In this document: positions 1 through 7,089 of the stretch, piece by piece
Numbering within the stretch: position 1 is the stretch's first letter
How the letters are laid out: every line of letters starts with the position of its first letter
DNA from: Acidobacteria bacterium CG_4_9_14_3_um_filter_49_7
GTDB lineage: Bacteria > Acidobacteriota > Holophagae > Thermotomaculales > Thermotomaculaceae
Length of the DNA: 9,863 bases
Direction: 5' to 3'
NCBI GenBank assembly: GCA_002789615.1
Contig: PFTO01000136.1
Location: forward strand, 1 to 9,863
Position numbers and translations under genes: made by a program
Notes under the pieces: model-generated
Databases searched by the model: none
Seen by the model: the letters and a program-made list of their open reading frames with translations, nothing else
Told to the model about the DNA's origin: nothing

Positions 1-3000
1 CATTGGTCGTCGTCCAACTAAGGGTTGAGCTGCCGCCGTTTGTAATGGTGCTCGGACTGGCACTGAAGCTGTCGATTGTCGGGGCCGGGGTGGTCCCGGA
101 AGCGGTTATCGTTACATCGTCCACATACCAGCCGGTCTTGTTTACTGAACTGTCACATGCCATCCTGAAGCGTACAATCACTTTGTTGCCAGTGAAAGAA
201 CCAAGATCCACGCTGACCTGAGTCATTGTCCCCAGGGAGCCGCCGGTCCAGGCGCTACGCCCACCGATGGGGGATGAATAACTGGTTGAAATAGTCCCGG
301 TGTATCCACCTGTAGTAATGTGGCTGCCAAGATCAGTGAAGGTGTTACCACCGTCGGTGGAAATTTCAACAACAGCGCCATCATAAGTATTCTCAAGATA
401 ATAAGTGTGCCAGAATGTCAACGTCCCAGTGGACGCTGAACGAAGGTCGATCTCCTGCGTCATGAGCATATCGTCCTTCACGCTGGGCTCATCTGCACTG
501 AACCATGAATGGCTGCCCGAATGGACATAAGAAGTGGAAACAATCACCCACGGAGAGGAGCCCTGCGCAGCCGTTGTCCATTTTGAGCTTCCGCTCTCCA
601 TGTCATCGCTGAAACTGGTTGGTGTCACCGGCTCCGCTGTTGTTGTGAATGTGGAGGTTCCACTGACTGATTCATTATTGGAGCTGTCCTTGGATCGGAC
701 CCGATAATAGTAAGTTGTCTCGGCGTTTAGTCCGCTCAGTGTCACAGAGTGGCTGGTTGCATAACCACCGGGTGTCGCAGTCAATCCCAGAGAAGAACTG
801 GTTCCGTACTCAACTGTGGAAGTAGCTGCTTCATCGGTCGTCCATGTTACCGTTGCGCTGTCAAAGGAAGGATTCACGGAAATGCCGGTAATGACCGGTG
901 GTGTCGTATCGGGAGCAGATGTACCGAAGCCTGCGTGGGCTACCAGTGCAAAGGGCTGTGCCCCCTGAGGTACGTTGTACCCTTTCACAGTGATTGTGTA
1001 CGTCCCCGTCACCGGAGAAGCAATATCCACAGTCTCAACATTGTTGGTGTGGTCCGCGCTACTGAGATGGTTTGGATAATAAGTCGTGCCGGTGGGAGAC
1101 TGAACGGTCAGGTCCAGATCGTTCACAAGCTGCTTGCTGGACGAAGTGGATGCCGGATAGTCGGTCCATGCCAGCGTCACGTGCATGGGAACGGATCCAT
1201 CGGAAACATCCCAGGAATACGTCTTCGTCCCGTTTGTATTCAGTCCTGTTCCCTCGTCCGCATACTTCATCTGTACCGGTGCAGATGGGAGAAAGGCATT
1301 TCCAAGGTCAACACGCCCCCATCCCTCTACATTGTTTGGGCGGGTGGAAGGCTGTTCCCTTGTGGAACCGGTTCCATACTGACCGGGATACATGTCGTAA
1401 GCGCCATTCATCATGGAAGCCTTGATCAGGGCCGAGCTGGGGGTAATTCCCTCATGTTGAATAAAAAATTCGCGAACGACTACGGCCGCGCCGGCAGTCA
1501 GCGGATTGGACATGGACGTGCCGCCTTCGTAGAGATACCAGCTGTCATAAACGCCCCAGCCGGTACCGGCACTGGAATCCTGAGAACGGACAGAGATGAT
1601 ATTTGAGCCCGGTGCCACGATATCCGGTTTAATTCTGCTATCATCGCAGGGACCGCGGCTGGAGAAAGCCGACATTCCATCTGCATTGTCACATACATTG
1701 TCACTCTTAATTGGTTCAGTGGGATAACTGGTGGGCCACCATGTGCCCCAATATCCCACATTCTGGTTAACATTGCTCTCGGACGCGCCCACTGTGATGC
1801 AGTTCTTGGCAGTTCCGGGAGAGCCCATGGAATCCAAATCCACAACGCCGTCCCGGTTGCTGTCCACACCATCATTGCCCGCTGAGAATGTTATCACCAT
1901 ATCTTTATGGTTCCACGCGAACTGGTCCACCTGCACCGCAGACGTGTCGTATTGACCGGCAACCGGTGCGCCCCATGAATTGGAATGAACCCGTGCTCCA
2001 TCATCATAAGCCTGTTGAAACAGCGTATTCAAATCTGACGGAAGACCACCGAGACTGCCCCTGGAATCCAGTACTGACTGTTCCACCAGTCTCGCCTCAT
2101 ATGCCATCCCCCTGAAACGACCATTGGATTTTGTACCATTCCCCACAACAGAACCGGCAGTGTGGGTACCATGTCCATTCGTATCTGACCAGTCGTTCGT
2201 ACGACCCAGCGCGTAAGCCGCTAAAATCTTGTCATTGTGACCGTCACTGTTTGTATCCTTATAAAAATCAAGGTGAATGGAATCCATGTTTCCGACATCC
2301 AGACCCGTGTCGCAAACAGCTGCAATCTGAGAAGCGCCGGTGTAACCTGCGTTCCACATCGCGTCAACATTCATGATGTTGCGGGAGGCTTCATTCTTCG
2401 CTCCATGGCCCCCACCTTTTACAGGAACATCCACCATCATACTGTGGAGTTGGGGTGCGACATATGCTTCCACCCACTTTAATCCGGGAATCCTTGTCAA
2501 TTGCGGCAGGGCACCCACAGGTACCGTTGCCAGAAAAGTAGATTGCCAGCCGGAAACACCGGACTTTTCAACTGCCGCTCCCATATCCGCCAGCTCAAAA
2601 CGGCAAATCCTCGGATCCACGAAAGAATAAAGAGAAACCTGAACTTTAACCGTTGCAGCTTTAGAATTCTTCAACTTGGTGTCAATGCGGAAAGCCGGCT
2701 GGTAGATCCCTTTCCATTGAATGGACGAGTCCTGCAGCGCGTTCATCTGAGAGCCTGTTGTCCAGACCACAAACGCGTTGTCCGGGATATAATCCGCGAT
2801 CTTCATATCATGCCGGGAAAGCAGATCCTTGATGCTGCTGTCAATCGAACGATTGAACTGAACAATATACAACCGCATTTCACTGGCCGGATACTGTACA
2901 ACGTAATACGGATTGCTTCCGACCCGGGCCTTAATCTGCGCCATTGCCTTGGCGGACGTATCAATGCGTCCTGCCTTAAGGAAGAGCGTAGTACTTCCTG

Positions 3001-3055
3001 CAAATACTGTAGCACTCATCAGAGTTACGATGAATAAACCAAGCAAACGTCTCAT
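1..3055 (-). CDS. Secreted KP-43-like subtilisin (S8) protease with FN3, MAM-like and Ig-like C-terminal modules; partial, 3' end outside window
   Basis: The frame stays open for 1018 codons from the ATG at 3055 to the left edge, so the C-terminus is missing. AGGGGG lies 6 bases before the ATG. Residues 1-19 form a Sec signal peptide (basic MRR, hydrophobic core, cleavage after VFA). Residues about 20-215 look like a propeptide with an I9-like part (LYIVQF near 62). The catalytic domain (about 225-590) has Asp249 in CDTGLD, His295 in NGHGTHTAG, oxyanion Asn394 in SAGNDG and Ser514 in GTSMSNP. SVLDSRGSLGGLPSDL, HSNSWGA and SPGTAKNCITVGA point to the KP-43 subgroup. Two DxNxDGxxD loops (267-275, 398-406) may bind calcium. 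A beta-sandwich with LVNDLDL follows (about 595-712), then FN3 (about 717-808), a MAM/immune-inhibitor-A-like jelly roll (about 814-987) and an Ig-like start (988 onward). The likely role is extracellular protein degradation; C-terminal modules would bind substrate or surface. Assignment is secure; substrate is unknown. Confidence 0.95.
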   Translation of the reverse strand, partial: MRRLLGLFIVTLMSATVFAGSTTLFLKAGRIDTSAKAMAQIKARVGSNPYYVVQYPASEMRLYIVQFNRSIDSSIKDLLSRHDMKIADYIPDNAFVVWTTGSQMNALQDSSIQWKGIYQPAFRIDTKLKNSKAATVKVQVSLYSFVDPRICRFELADMGAAVEKSGVSGWQSTFLATVPVGALPQLTRIPGLKWVEAYVAPQLHSMMVDVPVKGGGHGAKNEASRNIMNVDAMWNAGYTGASQIAAVCDTGLDVGNMDSIHLDFYKDTNSDGHNDKILAAYALGRTNDWSDTNGHGTHTAGSVVGNGTKSNGRFRGMAYEARLVEQSVLDSRGSLGGLPSDLNTLFQQAYDDGARVHSNSWGAPVAGQYDTSAVQVDQFAWNHKDMVITFSAGNDGVDSNRDGVVDLDSMGSPGTAKNCITVGASESNVNQNVGYWGTWWPTSYPTEPIKSDNVCDNADGMSAFSSRGPCDDSRIKPDIVAPGSNIISVRSQDSSAGTGWGVYDSWYLYEGGTSMSNPLTAGAAVVVREFFIQHEGITPSSALIKASMMNGAYDMYPGQYGTGSTREQPSTRPNNVEGWGRVDLGNAFLPSAPVQMKYADEGTGLNTNGTKTYSWDVSDGSVPMHVTLAWTDYPASTSSSKQLVNDLDLTVQSPTGTTYYPNHLSSADHTNNVETVDIASPVTGTYTITVKGYNVPQGAQPFALVAHAGFGTSAPDTTPPVITGISVNPSFDSATVTWTTDEAATSTVEYGTSSSLGLTATPGGYATSHSVTLSGLNAETTYYYRVRSKDSSNNESVSGTSTFTTTAEPVTPTSFSDDMESGSSKWTTAAQGSSPWVIVSTSYVHSGSHSWFSADEPSVKDDMLMTQEIDLRSASTGTLTFWHTYYLENTYDGAVVEISTDGGNTFTDLGSHITTGGYTGTISTSYSSPIGGRSAWTGGSLGTMTQVSVDLGSFTGNKVIVRFRMACDSSVNKTGWYVDDVTITASGTTPAPTIDSFSASPSTITNGGSSTLSWTTTN

Positions 3056-3123
3056 GTAAAACCCCCTGAAACAATATTTCATCGCAGGCTCTCGAAGAGA
3101 CCCGCGCTGCAGCCTTACTTACT

Positions 3124-3176
3124 GAATTTCAGCCGTACCCCCGTCAAAAGTTTGAGACTGTATGTGGCTGAAATCC
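3124..3176 (-). repeat. Inverted repeat with 11-base arms in the protease leader
   Basis: The arms GAATTTCAGCC (3124-3134) and GGCTGAAATCC (3166-3176) pair over 11 positions with one G-T wobble, around a 31-base loop. The left arm also lies within the short palindrome CTGAATTTCAG (3122-3132). The structure lies about 70-120 bases upstream of the protease ATG. It could be a leader hairpin or a paired operator. There is no T-run after it on either strand, so an intrinsic terminator is unlikely. The pairing is seen directly; the function is not. Confidence 0.4.
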
Positions 3177-3413
3177 GGTTTCGGTTGAAATCATTGTTTA
3201 GTAGGAGACATTCTCGCTCTGACGGCAGAGAATGGAGTCTCTGCCTGGTGGAAGTGACTGAATACTTTTCTTCCTGGAAACGAATTGAATCAACAATAAT
3301 GGAATTTGAACTCACTCGTGCTCCTGCCTCTATCTTGGAATAATAGATAACCTTATCATCGAGGGAAAAACAATGCAAGCCCTTTCTTTCATTTTTATAA
3401 TATTTTTTTTCTT

Positions 3414-3431
3414 AATTATAATTGTTAACAA
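3414..3431. repeat. Two abutting palindromes in an AT-rich block
   Basis: AATTATAATT (3414-3423) and TTGTTAACAA (3422-3431) are each perfect 10-base palindromes and share two bases. They sit next to a T-run (3402-3410) in the most AT-rich part of the gap, about 360 bases upstream of the protease start. A regulator binding site or a bent-DNA element is possible. Short AT palindromes also occur by chance in such sequence. Confidence 0.3.
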
Positions 3432-3586
3432 GTTTTGCTTAAACTGTATAACTGGTGGACAGCCACAAGCAGCACGATTTTTTTTGATTGTGAAAAACAG
3501 TTTTCCCGGAATGTGTTCGCGTATCTGATAGAAAAATATTAAATACTCTAACCGTAAAACACTGATTACACCTAGCCTAACTAAAT

Positions 3587-3604
3587 TGCACTATTTATGG
3601 TGCA
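3587..3604 (-). terminator. Weak candidate terminator after the nucleosidase gene
   Basis: On the minus strand TGCAC and GTGCA can pair around an 8-base loop, starting 27 bases after the TAG stop of the nucleosidase, and ATTTAGTT follows. The stem is only 5 bp and the U-tract is interrupted, so this is a poor intrinsic terminator. It is the only candidate I see at the end of this operon. Confidence 0.2.
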
Positions 3605-3631
3605 TACCGAAAAAGCAAAATGAGCACAACG

Positions 3632-4192
3632 CTATCCAGAATTTTCCACAAGGTTTTTCACAGCTTTTTCCACAGATTCTGTCAAAACCGGCAAAACGGT
3701 TTCAAGTGATCCCAGATGCGCTGAAACGAATGGCATCGTGTCAATTGTGTCAGAAACCACCTTTACGCAATAGAAGGGAATTGAGTTTTCTTTTGCCCAT
3801 GATGCCTGGGGATAGCACTCCATGTCCACAACATCGCCCGGAATGGACTGTTTTTCTTTCTGCGAAAGAATCGGTCTGCAAACAGTCGTAAGATCCCCAT
3901 CCGAACCAGACGGAATGTCAATGCACATTCCGGTTCCACCGTCCCGGACCCTGGAAGGCCTCACAATATCTCCAATTCGATATCCGGTCCTCAATGCGCC
4001 ACAAATTCCCGCGTTCAGCACTGCTGTGCAATCGGACAACAAAAGCGAACCTGGAAAATCTGAAATACCCATCCCGGTGGAGAGAATGCTGACCGATCCG
4101 GACTGCAATCGCAGACGCAACCATGCACTGGCCATCAATGCTCTCTTTTCCCTCGGAAGCGCAACTACAATTAGAAGATTTCCTTTTCCGAT
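3632..4192 (-). CDS. MTAN/PNP-like nucleoside phosphorylase-superfamily protein, probable non-canonical start
   Basis: This compact protein (186 aa from the chosen start) belongs to the nucleoside phosphorylase/nucleosidase superfamily, which cleaves the N-glycosidic bond of nucleosides. Visible marks are the first strand NLLIVVALPREKRAL, STGMG (38-42), NAGICGALRTGYRIGD (60 onward), the ribose-binding VDMEC (122-126, Met124/Glu125) and VVSDTIDT with Asp148. These match Met173/Glu174 and Asp197 of E. coli MTA/SAH nucleosidase; Glu15 matches Glu12. No ATG, GTG or TTG exists in frame between the upstream stop at 4256-4258 and the TTG at 4138, and a start there would remove the first strand and Glu15. 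ATC at 4192, with CAGGAG 6 bases upstream, or ATT at 4171, overlapping the gpsA TAA by one base, are the candidates. At under 190 aa it is shorter than MTAN (about 230), so substrate is open: MTA/SAH, futalosine or hopanoid-type nucleosides are possible. Probably co-transcribed and coupled with gpsA. Confidence 0.8.
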   Translation of the reverse strand: MGKGNLLIVVALPREKRALMASAWLRLRLQSGSVSILSTGMGISDFPGSLLLSDCTAVLNAGICGALRTGYRIGDIVRPSRVRDGGTGMCIDIPSGSDGDLTTVCRPILSQKEKQSIPGDVVDMECYPQASWAKENSIPFYCVKVVSDTIDTMPFVSAHLGSLETVLPVLTESVEKAVKNLVENSG

Positions 4193-5178
4193 TTCAAACT
4201 CCTGGTCATCAATTCCACCACGCCCTCGGCAGGTGCTTTTCCATCGTAGATAATTTCATAGACTTTCTCGGAAATCGGCATTTCCATTCCCATTTTCGTC
4301 ACAAGCTGTTTCACGGATATGGCGGTCTTGACACCTTCCGCCACCATTTTCATGGAAGAAACGATGTCATCAATGTTGCGGCCCTTTCCCAGTTCCCTGC
4401 CTACTGTCAGGTTCCTGGACAAGCCGCCAGTACAGGTCAGTACCAGGTCTCCCATCCCCGCAAGACCTGAAAAAGTAGTAGGATCTCCGCCAAGGACCAG
4501 CCCCATCCGCATGATTTCCACCAGACCCCGGTTAATCAATGCCGCCCGGGTATTGAGACCATAACCCAATCCCTCGACCATACCGGAAGCCAGTGCAATG
4601 ACATTCTTCAAAGCGCCACAAAATTCGATTCCAACCAGATCTGTGTGACGGTAGAGACGAAAATAGTCGCAGGCAAAAGCATGTTGAATTTCCTTGGCCA
4701 TTTTTTCGTCCTCAAATGCAACGGTGACTGCAGTGGGATATTTCTTTGCCACTTCTTTGGCAAAACTCGGCCCTGATATTACGCCGATCTGACGAACACC
4801 GGCGGGGTCCAGAAACTCGTGGAGGATTTCTGTGACCCGCTTTAACGTGTTGTTTTCAATCCCTTTGGAAGCGGAGAGAAAGACCATACCGGGTTTCACA
4901 AAGGGAACCAGGTTCGGAAGAACATGACGGTACACTTGGGTTGGAACCACTGTAAGGATAATCTCCGCCTCATCCATACAGCTTTCAATGTCATGGCTTG
5001 GTGTTAAATTATCCGGGAACGGAAATCCCGGCAGATAAATAATATTTTCCCTTTTCTCAAGGATTTCGGCGGAACCGGGCTCTTCAAATACCCACAAACG
5101 TACTTCATGTCCCACATCGGCAAGTAACAAAGCCAGAGCCGTTCCCCAGCTACCGGCACCAATCAAGGCAATTTTCAT
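4171..5178 (-). CDS. gpsA: Glycerol-3-phosphate dehydrogenase [NAD(P)+]
   Basis: GpsA reduces dihydroxyacetone phosphate to sn-glycerol-3-phosphate in the cytoplasm, supplying the backbone for phospholipids. The 335-aa product has the usual family length. It starts with the Rossmann motif MKIALIGAGSWGTALA (glycines 7, 9, 12). It also has SASKGIE (Lys105), SGPSFAKEVAKKYPTAV (135-151), GALKNVIALASG with the probable catalytic Lys191, and the substrate-binding GLAGMGDLVLTCTGGLSRN (238-256). I chose the ATG at 5178 because GGAGG lies 6 bases upstream and the Rossmann strand begins at once; a longer reading to 5214 adds 12 unrelated residues. It lies 70 bases after thpR, and its 3' end overlaps the start of the nucleosidase. 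Note that plsY, a frequent partner elsewhere, is absent here. Identification is firm. Confidence 0.97.
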   Translation of the reverse strand: MKIALIGAGSWGTALALLLADVGHEVRLWVFEEPGSAEILEKRENIIYLPGFPFPDNLTPSHDIESCMDEAEIILTVVPTQVYRHVLPNLVPFVKPGMVFLSASKGIENNTLKRVTEILHEFLDPAGVRQIGVISGPSFAKEVAKKYPTAVTVAFEDEKMAKEIQHAFACDYFRLYRHTDLVGIEFCGALKNVIALASGMVEGLGYGLNTRAALINRGLVEIMRMGLVLGGDPTTFSGLAGMGDLVLTCTGGLSRNLTVGRELGKGRNIDDIVSSMKMVAEGVKTAISVKQLVTKMGMEMPISEKVYEIIYDGKAPAEGVVELMTRSLKSEKEIF

Positions 5179-5246
5179 AATTTCCTCCTCACTGTTCGCG
5201 TCCTTTTCGCACAAAGCCCGACAATTTTTTTCTCATCTTCCGACAT
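5175..5246 (-). CDS. Possible 23-codon basic mini-ORF coupled to gpsA
   Basis: Between thpR and gpsA the minus strand reads ATG at 5246, two bases after the thpR TAA, and stays open for 23 codons to a TGA at 5177-5175. That TGA overlaps the gpsA ATG as ATGA, the usual layout for translational coupling. AGGGA lies about 8 bases before the mini-ORF start. The peptide begins MSEDEKKIVG, ends RTRTVRRKL and has eight Lys/Arg residues. It is not a family I recognise. It could be a coupling or leader peptide that delivers ribosomes to gpsA, or a chance frame: 70 bases is a small space and gpsA has a strong ribosome binding site of its own, inside this ORF. Confidence 0.3.
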   Translation of the reverse strand: MSEDEKKIVGLCAKRTRTVRRKL

Positions 5247-5248
5247 AT

Positions 5249-5836
5249 TTAATTCCCTGTCTCATTGCCCGTTTCCAATTCCTTTCCATCATGACCGGAC
5301 AAGGGGAAGGACTCAAGAACATGATACACCGCCCCATCCGGCTTCAGTTCACTTTGAAACAGAACCAATTCCTTCACCGGAATTGACGTCGCCAAAACCG
5401 GATGCTTCTTCTCAATCTTGCCTGGCCTTTTGGGGCGATAAATGGTGATATGGGGAGAAAACGGTCGCTTCTCCAACTGAAATCCAACCCTGGAGCATGC
5501 CTTGTCCACCTGCTCCGCAAGAAACCGAATTGACTCAATCGGTTTTAATATTACCGCTATAATTCTGGGAGCCTCCGGATTTCCGAAGGACGTCAACTGA
5601 TCCAATTCCAGTTGAAAGGGTAAAATTTCCTGAACCGAGTCCCGAACCACTGCAGTCAACGCTGGAATCTGGTCCTCCCTGACAGGGCCCAGGAATTTAA
5701 CAGTCAAGTGCATGGATTCAGGCCGGGTACGTCCTCGTCCACCATAAACCGGCATCAGTTTTTCCTGCACATTGGACAATAAGTCCCTTGCCAAATCCGT
5801 CAATGGCACCGCCAGAAACAAGCGCCTTTCAACCAT
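5249..5836 (-). CDS. thpR: RNA 2',3'-cyclic phosphodiesterase (2'-5' RNA ligase family)
   Basis: Members of the 2H phosphoesterase family open 2',3'-cyclic phosphate ends of RNA to 2'-phosphate and can join tRNA halves in vitro through a 2'-5' bond. Both signature motifs are present: HLTV at 43-46 (in MHLTVKFLG) and HITI at 129-132 (in SPHITIYR), giving the catalytic His43 and His129. The N-terminus ERRLFLAVPL is typical of the family, and 195 aa is close to the usual 180-190, with an extra polar tail ending ETGNETGN. I chose the ATG at 5836, which has AAGGTG about 6 bases upstream and overlaps the cinA stop by 8 bases. A GTG at 5845, with AGGA 7 bases upstream, is a fair alternative and would add MFP. 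The overlap suggests translation coupled to cinA. Family assignment is firm; the physiological substrate is not known. Confidence 0.93.
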   Translation of the reverse strand: MVERRLFLAVPLTDLARDLLSNVQEKLMPVYGGRGRTRPESMHLTVKFLGPVREDQIPALTAVVRDSVQEILPFQLELDQLTSFGNPEAPRIIAVILKPIESIRFLAEQVDKACSRVGFQLEKRPFSPHITIYRPKRPGKIEKKHPVLATSIPVKELVLFQSELKPDGAVYHVLESFPLSGHDGKELETGNETGN

Positions 5837-7076
5837 TGGAAACACCTTTTTTTCCTGCCTCGTCCTTAGATATCAGTATGCGAATCATATTCAACGCTGC
5901 GGTCACAGACTGTTCACGGACCATCTCCCGGCTCCCTGCAAAATGAAATTCCCGCCCGACTCTTTCCCTACCGTCCGTAACACTCACAAAAACCAGTCCT
6001 GCGGGTTTTTGCTCACTACTGTCTGGGCCGGCAACACCGGTAATGGCGATCCCATAATCCGATTCAAACGCCCCCCGTATCCCGTTGGACATCCAGTCCG
6101 CAACTTCCCGGGAAACCGCTCCCTTTGAGGCAAGCATATCCTCCGGGACACCAAGCAACCGTGATTTAGCATCATTCTGATAAACAACAAAGCCACCGAG
6201 AAACGCACTTGAACTGCCAGGGATATCCGTCAGAGTTTTTCCCAGGAGGCCACCGGTGCAGGACTCCGCCACAGAAACTGTTTTCCCGGCTTTTATCAGT
6301 TGCTCAAGAACGATTTCCTCCAGAAACCGGTCACCTTCAGAATAGAAGCCCTCCGGAAATTCTGCCTTCACGGCGGCCGCCATATCCTCCACTTTATCGC
6401 GATTCATTCCGGTAAGCACTACCTGCACCCTGCGGAGGCTGGCAAGAATGGCAAACTCCAATTCCTGGTTGGAAAAATCAAACTTCCGGAGCCGCTGGTC
6501 AATCACGGACTCGGGAATTCCCCCAAAATTCATGGAAATGCTGTATGGAACAGGAAAATCCCATTGTTCCTTCAAACGGTCCAGCACAAAATGATCCATC
6601 ATGTGGCGCATCTCACGGGGCACACCCGGAAGAAGCACTATCACGGTGCCATCCTTTTCCAGGTAAGTCCCCGGTGCGGCGCCAGGTCCGTTCGGAATCG
6701 ATTCCGCTCCGTTCACCACATAGGCTTGTTTCGTGCTATTTTCCTGAAATTCAGTGCCCCGATCCAGATAGCGTTGTCTCAGGCCTTCCAGAATTTCCGG
6801 GTCCAGCCTCATGGAAAGCCCCAACGCTTCAGCCAGCATGTCCCGTGTAATGTCATCACGGGTCGGACCAAGACCCCCCGTGCTGACCACCAGATCCGAT
6901 CGGGCAATGGCGGACAGAAACGCATCTTTCAGCCGCAGTGGGTCATCTCCGACCACGCTTTTTCTCACCACCTGGATTCCCAGCCTGCTCAGTGCTTCAG
7001 TCAGGTACAGGGAATTGGTGTCAATCTTGTCCCTTCCCAGCAATTCAGACCCGATAGCGATGAGCTCGGCTTCCAT
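5829..7076 (-). CDS. cinA: CinA-family protein: N-terminal molybdopterin-binding-like domain plus C-terminal NMN deamidase (PncC)
   Basis: This is a full-length two-domain CinA of 415 aa. Residues 1 to about 170 form the COG1058 domain, with IAIGSELLG, DTNSLYL and the signature STGGLGPTRDD (65-75); related enzymes have pyrophosphatase activity toward ADP-ribose or NAD-type substrates. Residues about 255-410 form the PncC domain, which hydrolyses nicotinamide mononucleotide to nicotinate mononucleotide for NAD recycling. It carries VAESCTGGLLG with the probable catalytic Ser272, plus VVYQNDAKSRLLGV and TGVAGP (346-351). I chose the ATG at 7076, with AAAGGTG 5 bases upstream; the open frame extends to 7181, but that part is purD read in another frame. 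It starts 13 bases after the purD stop and overlaps thpR by 8 bases. The historical link to competence is not needed to explain it here. Confidence 0.96.
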   Translation of the reverse strand: MEAELIAIGSELLGRDKIDTNSLYLTEALSRLGIQVVRKSVVGDDPLRLKDAFLSAIARSDLVVSTGGLGPTRDDITRDMLAEALGLSMRLDPEILEGLRQRYLDRGTEFQENSTKQAYVVNGAESIPNGPGAAPGTYLEKDGTVIVLLPGVPREMRHMMDHFVLDRLKEQWDFPVPYSISMNFGGIPESVIDQRLRKFDFSNQELEFAILASLRRVQVVLTGMNRDKVEDMAAAVKAEFPEGFYSEGDRFLEEIVLEQLIKAGKTVSVAESCTGGLLGKTLTDIPGSSSAFLGGFVVYQNDAKSRLLGVPEDMLASKGAVSREVADWMSNGIRGAFESDYGIAITGVAGPDSSEQKPAGLVFVSVTDGRERVGREFHFAGSREMVREQSVTAALNMIRILISKDEAGKKGVSNG

Positions 7077-7089
7077 AACTACACCTTTA

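Larger units (their letters stand above)
3056..3631. other. Intergenic region between nucleosidase and protease genes
   Basis: No convincing gene lies in these 576 bases. Both flanking genes run leftward, so this should hold the end of the upstream operon and the promoter and leader of the protease gene. I could not find a good -35/-10 pair for the protease; TTGCAT near 3373-3378 followed by GATAAG (minus strand) is the best but weak. The stretch 3380-3550 is much richer in A and T than the neighbouring genes. It contains adjacent palindromes, and a long-armed inverted repeat lies at 3124-3176. An open frame at 3115-3378 (minus) begins with TTG, lacks a proper ribosome binding site and resembles nothing I know. 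Confidence 0.6.

Noticed and set aside
749..1606. Plus-strand open frame of 285 codons
   Set aside because: It lies antisense to the catalytic, beta-sandwich and FN3 regions of the protease and has no family motif; the Cys/Arg-rich composition is typical of an antisense shadow.
3115..3378. Minus-strand 87-codon frame upstream of the protease
   Set aside because: It begins with TTG without a correctly spaced ribosome binding site, has no recognised motif and overlaps the leader inverted repeat. A real small protein cannot be fully excluded.
3586..3891. Plus-strand 101-codon frame
   Set aside because: More than 80% of it is antisense to the nucleosidase and no ribosome binding site is apparent.
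5179..5214. N-terminal extension of gpsA to 5214
   Set aside because: The extra residues precede the Rossmann strand and lack homology, while the ATG at 5178 has GGAGG at an ideal distance.
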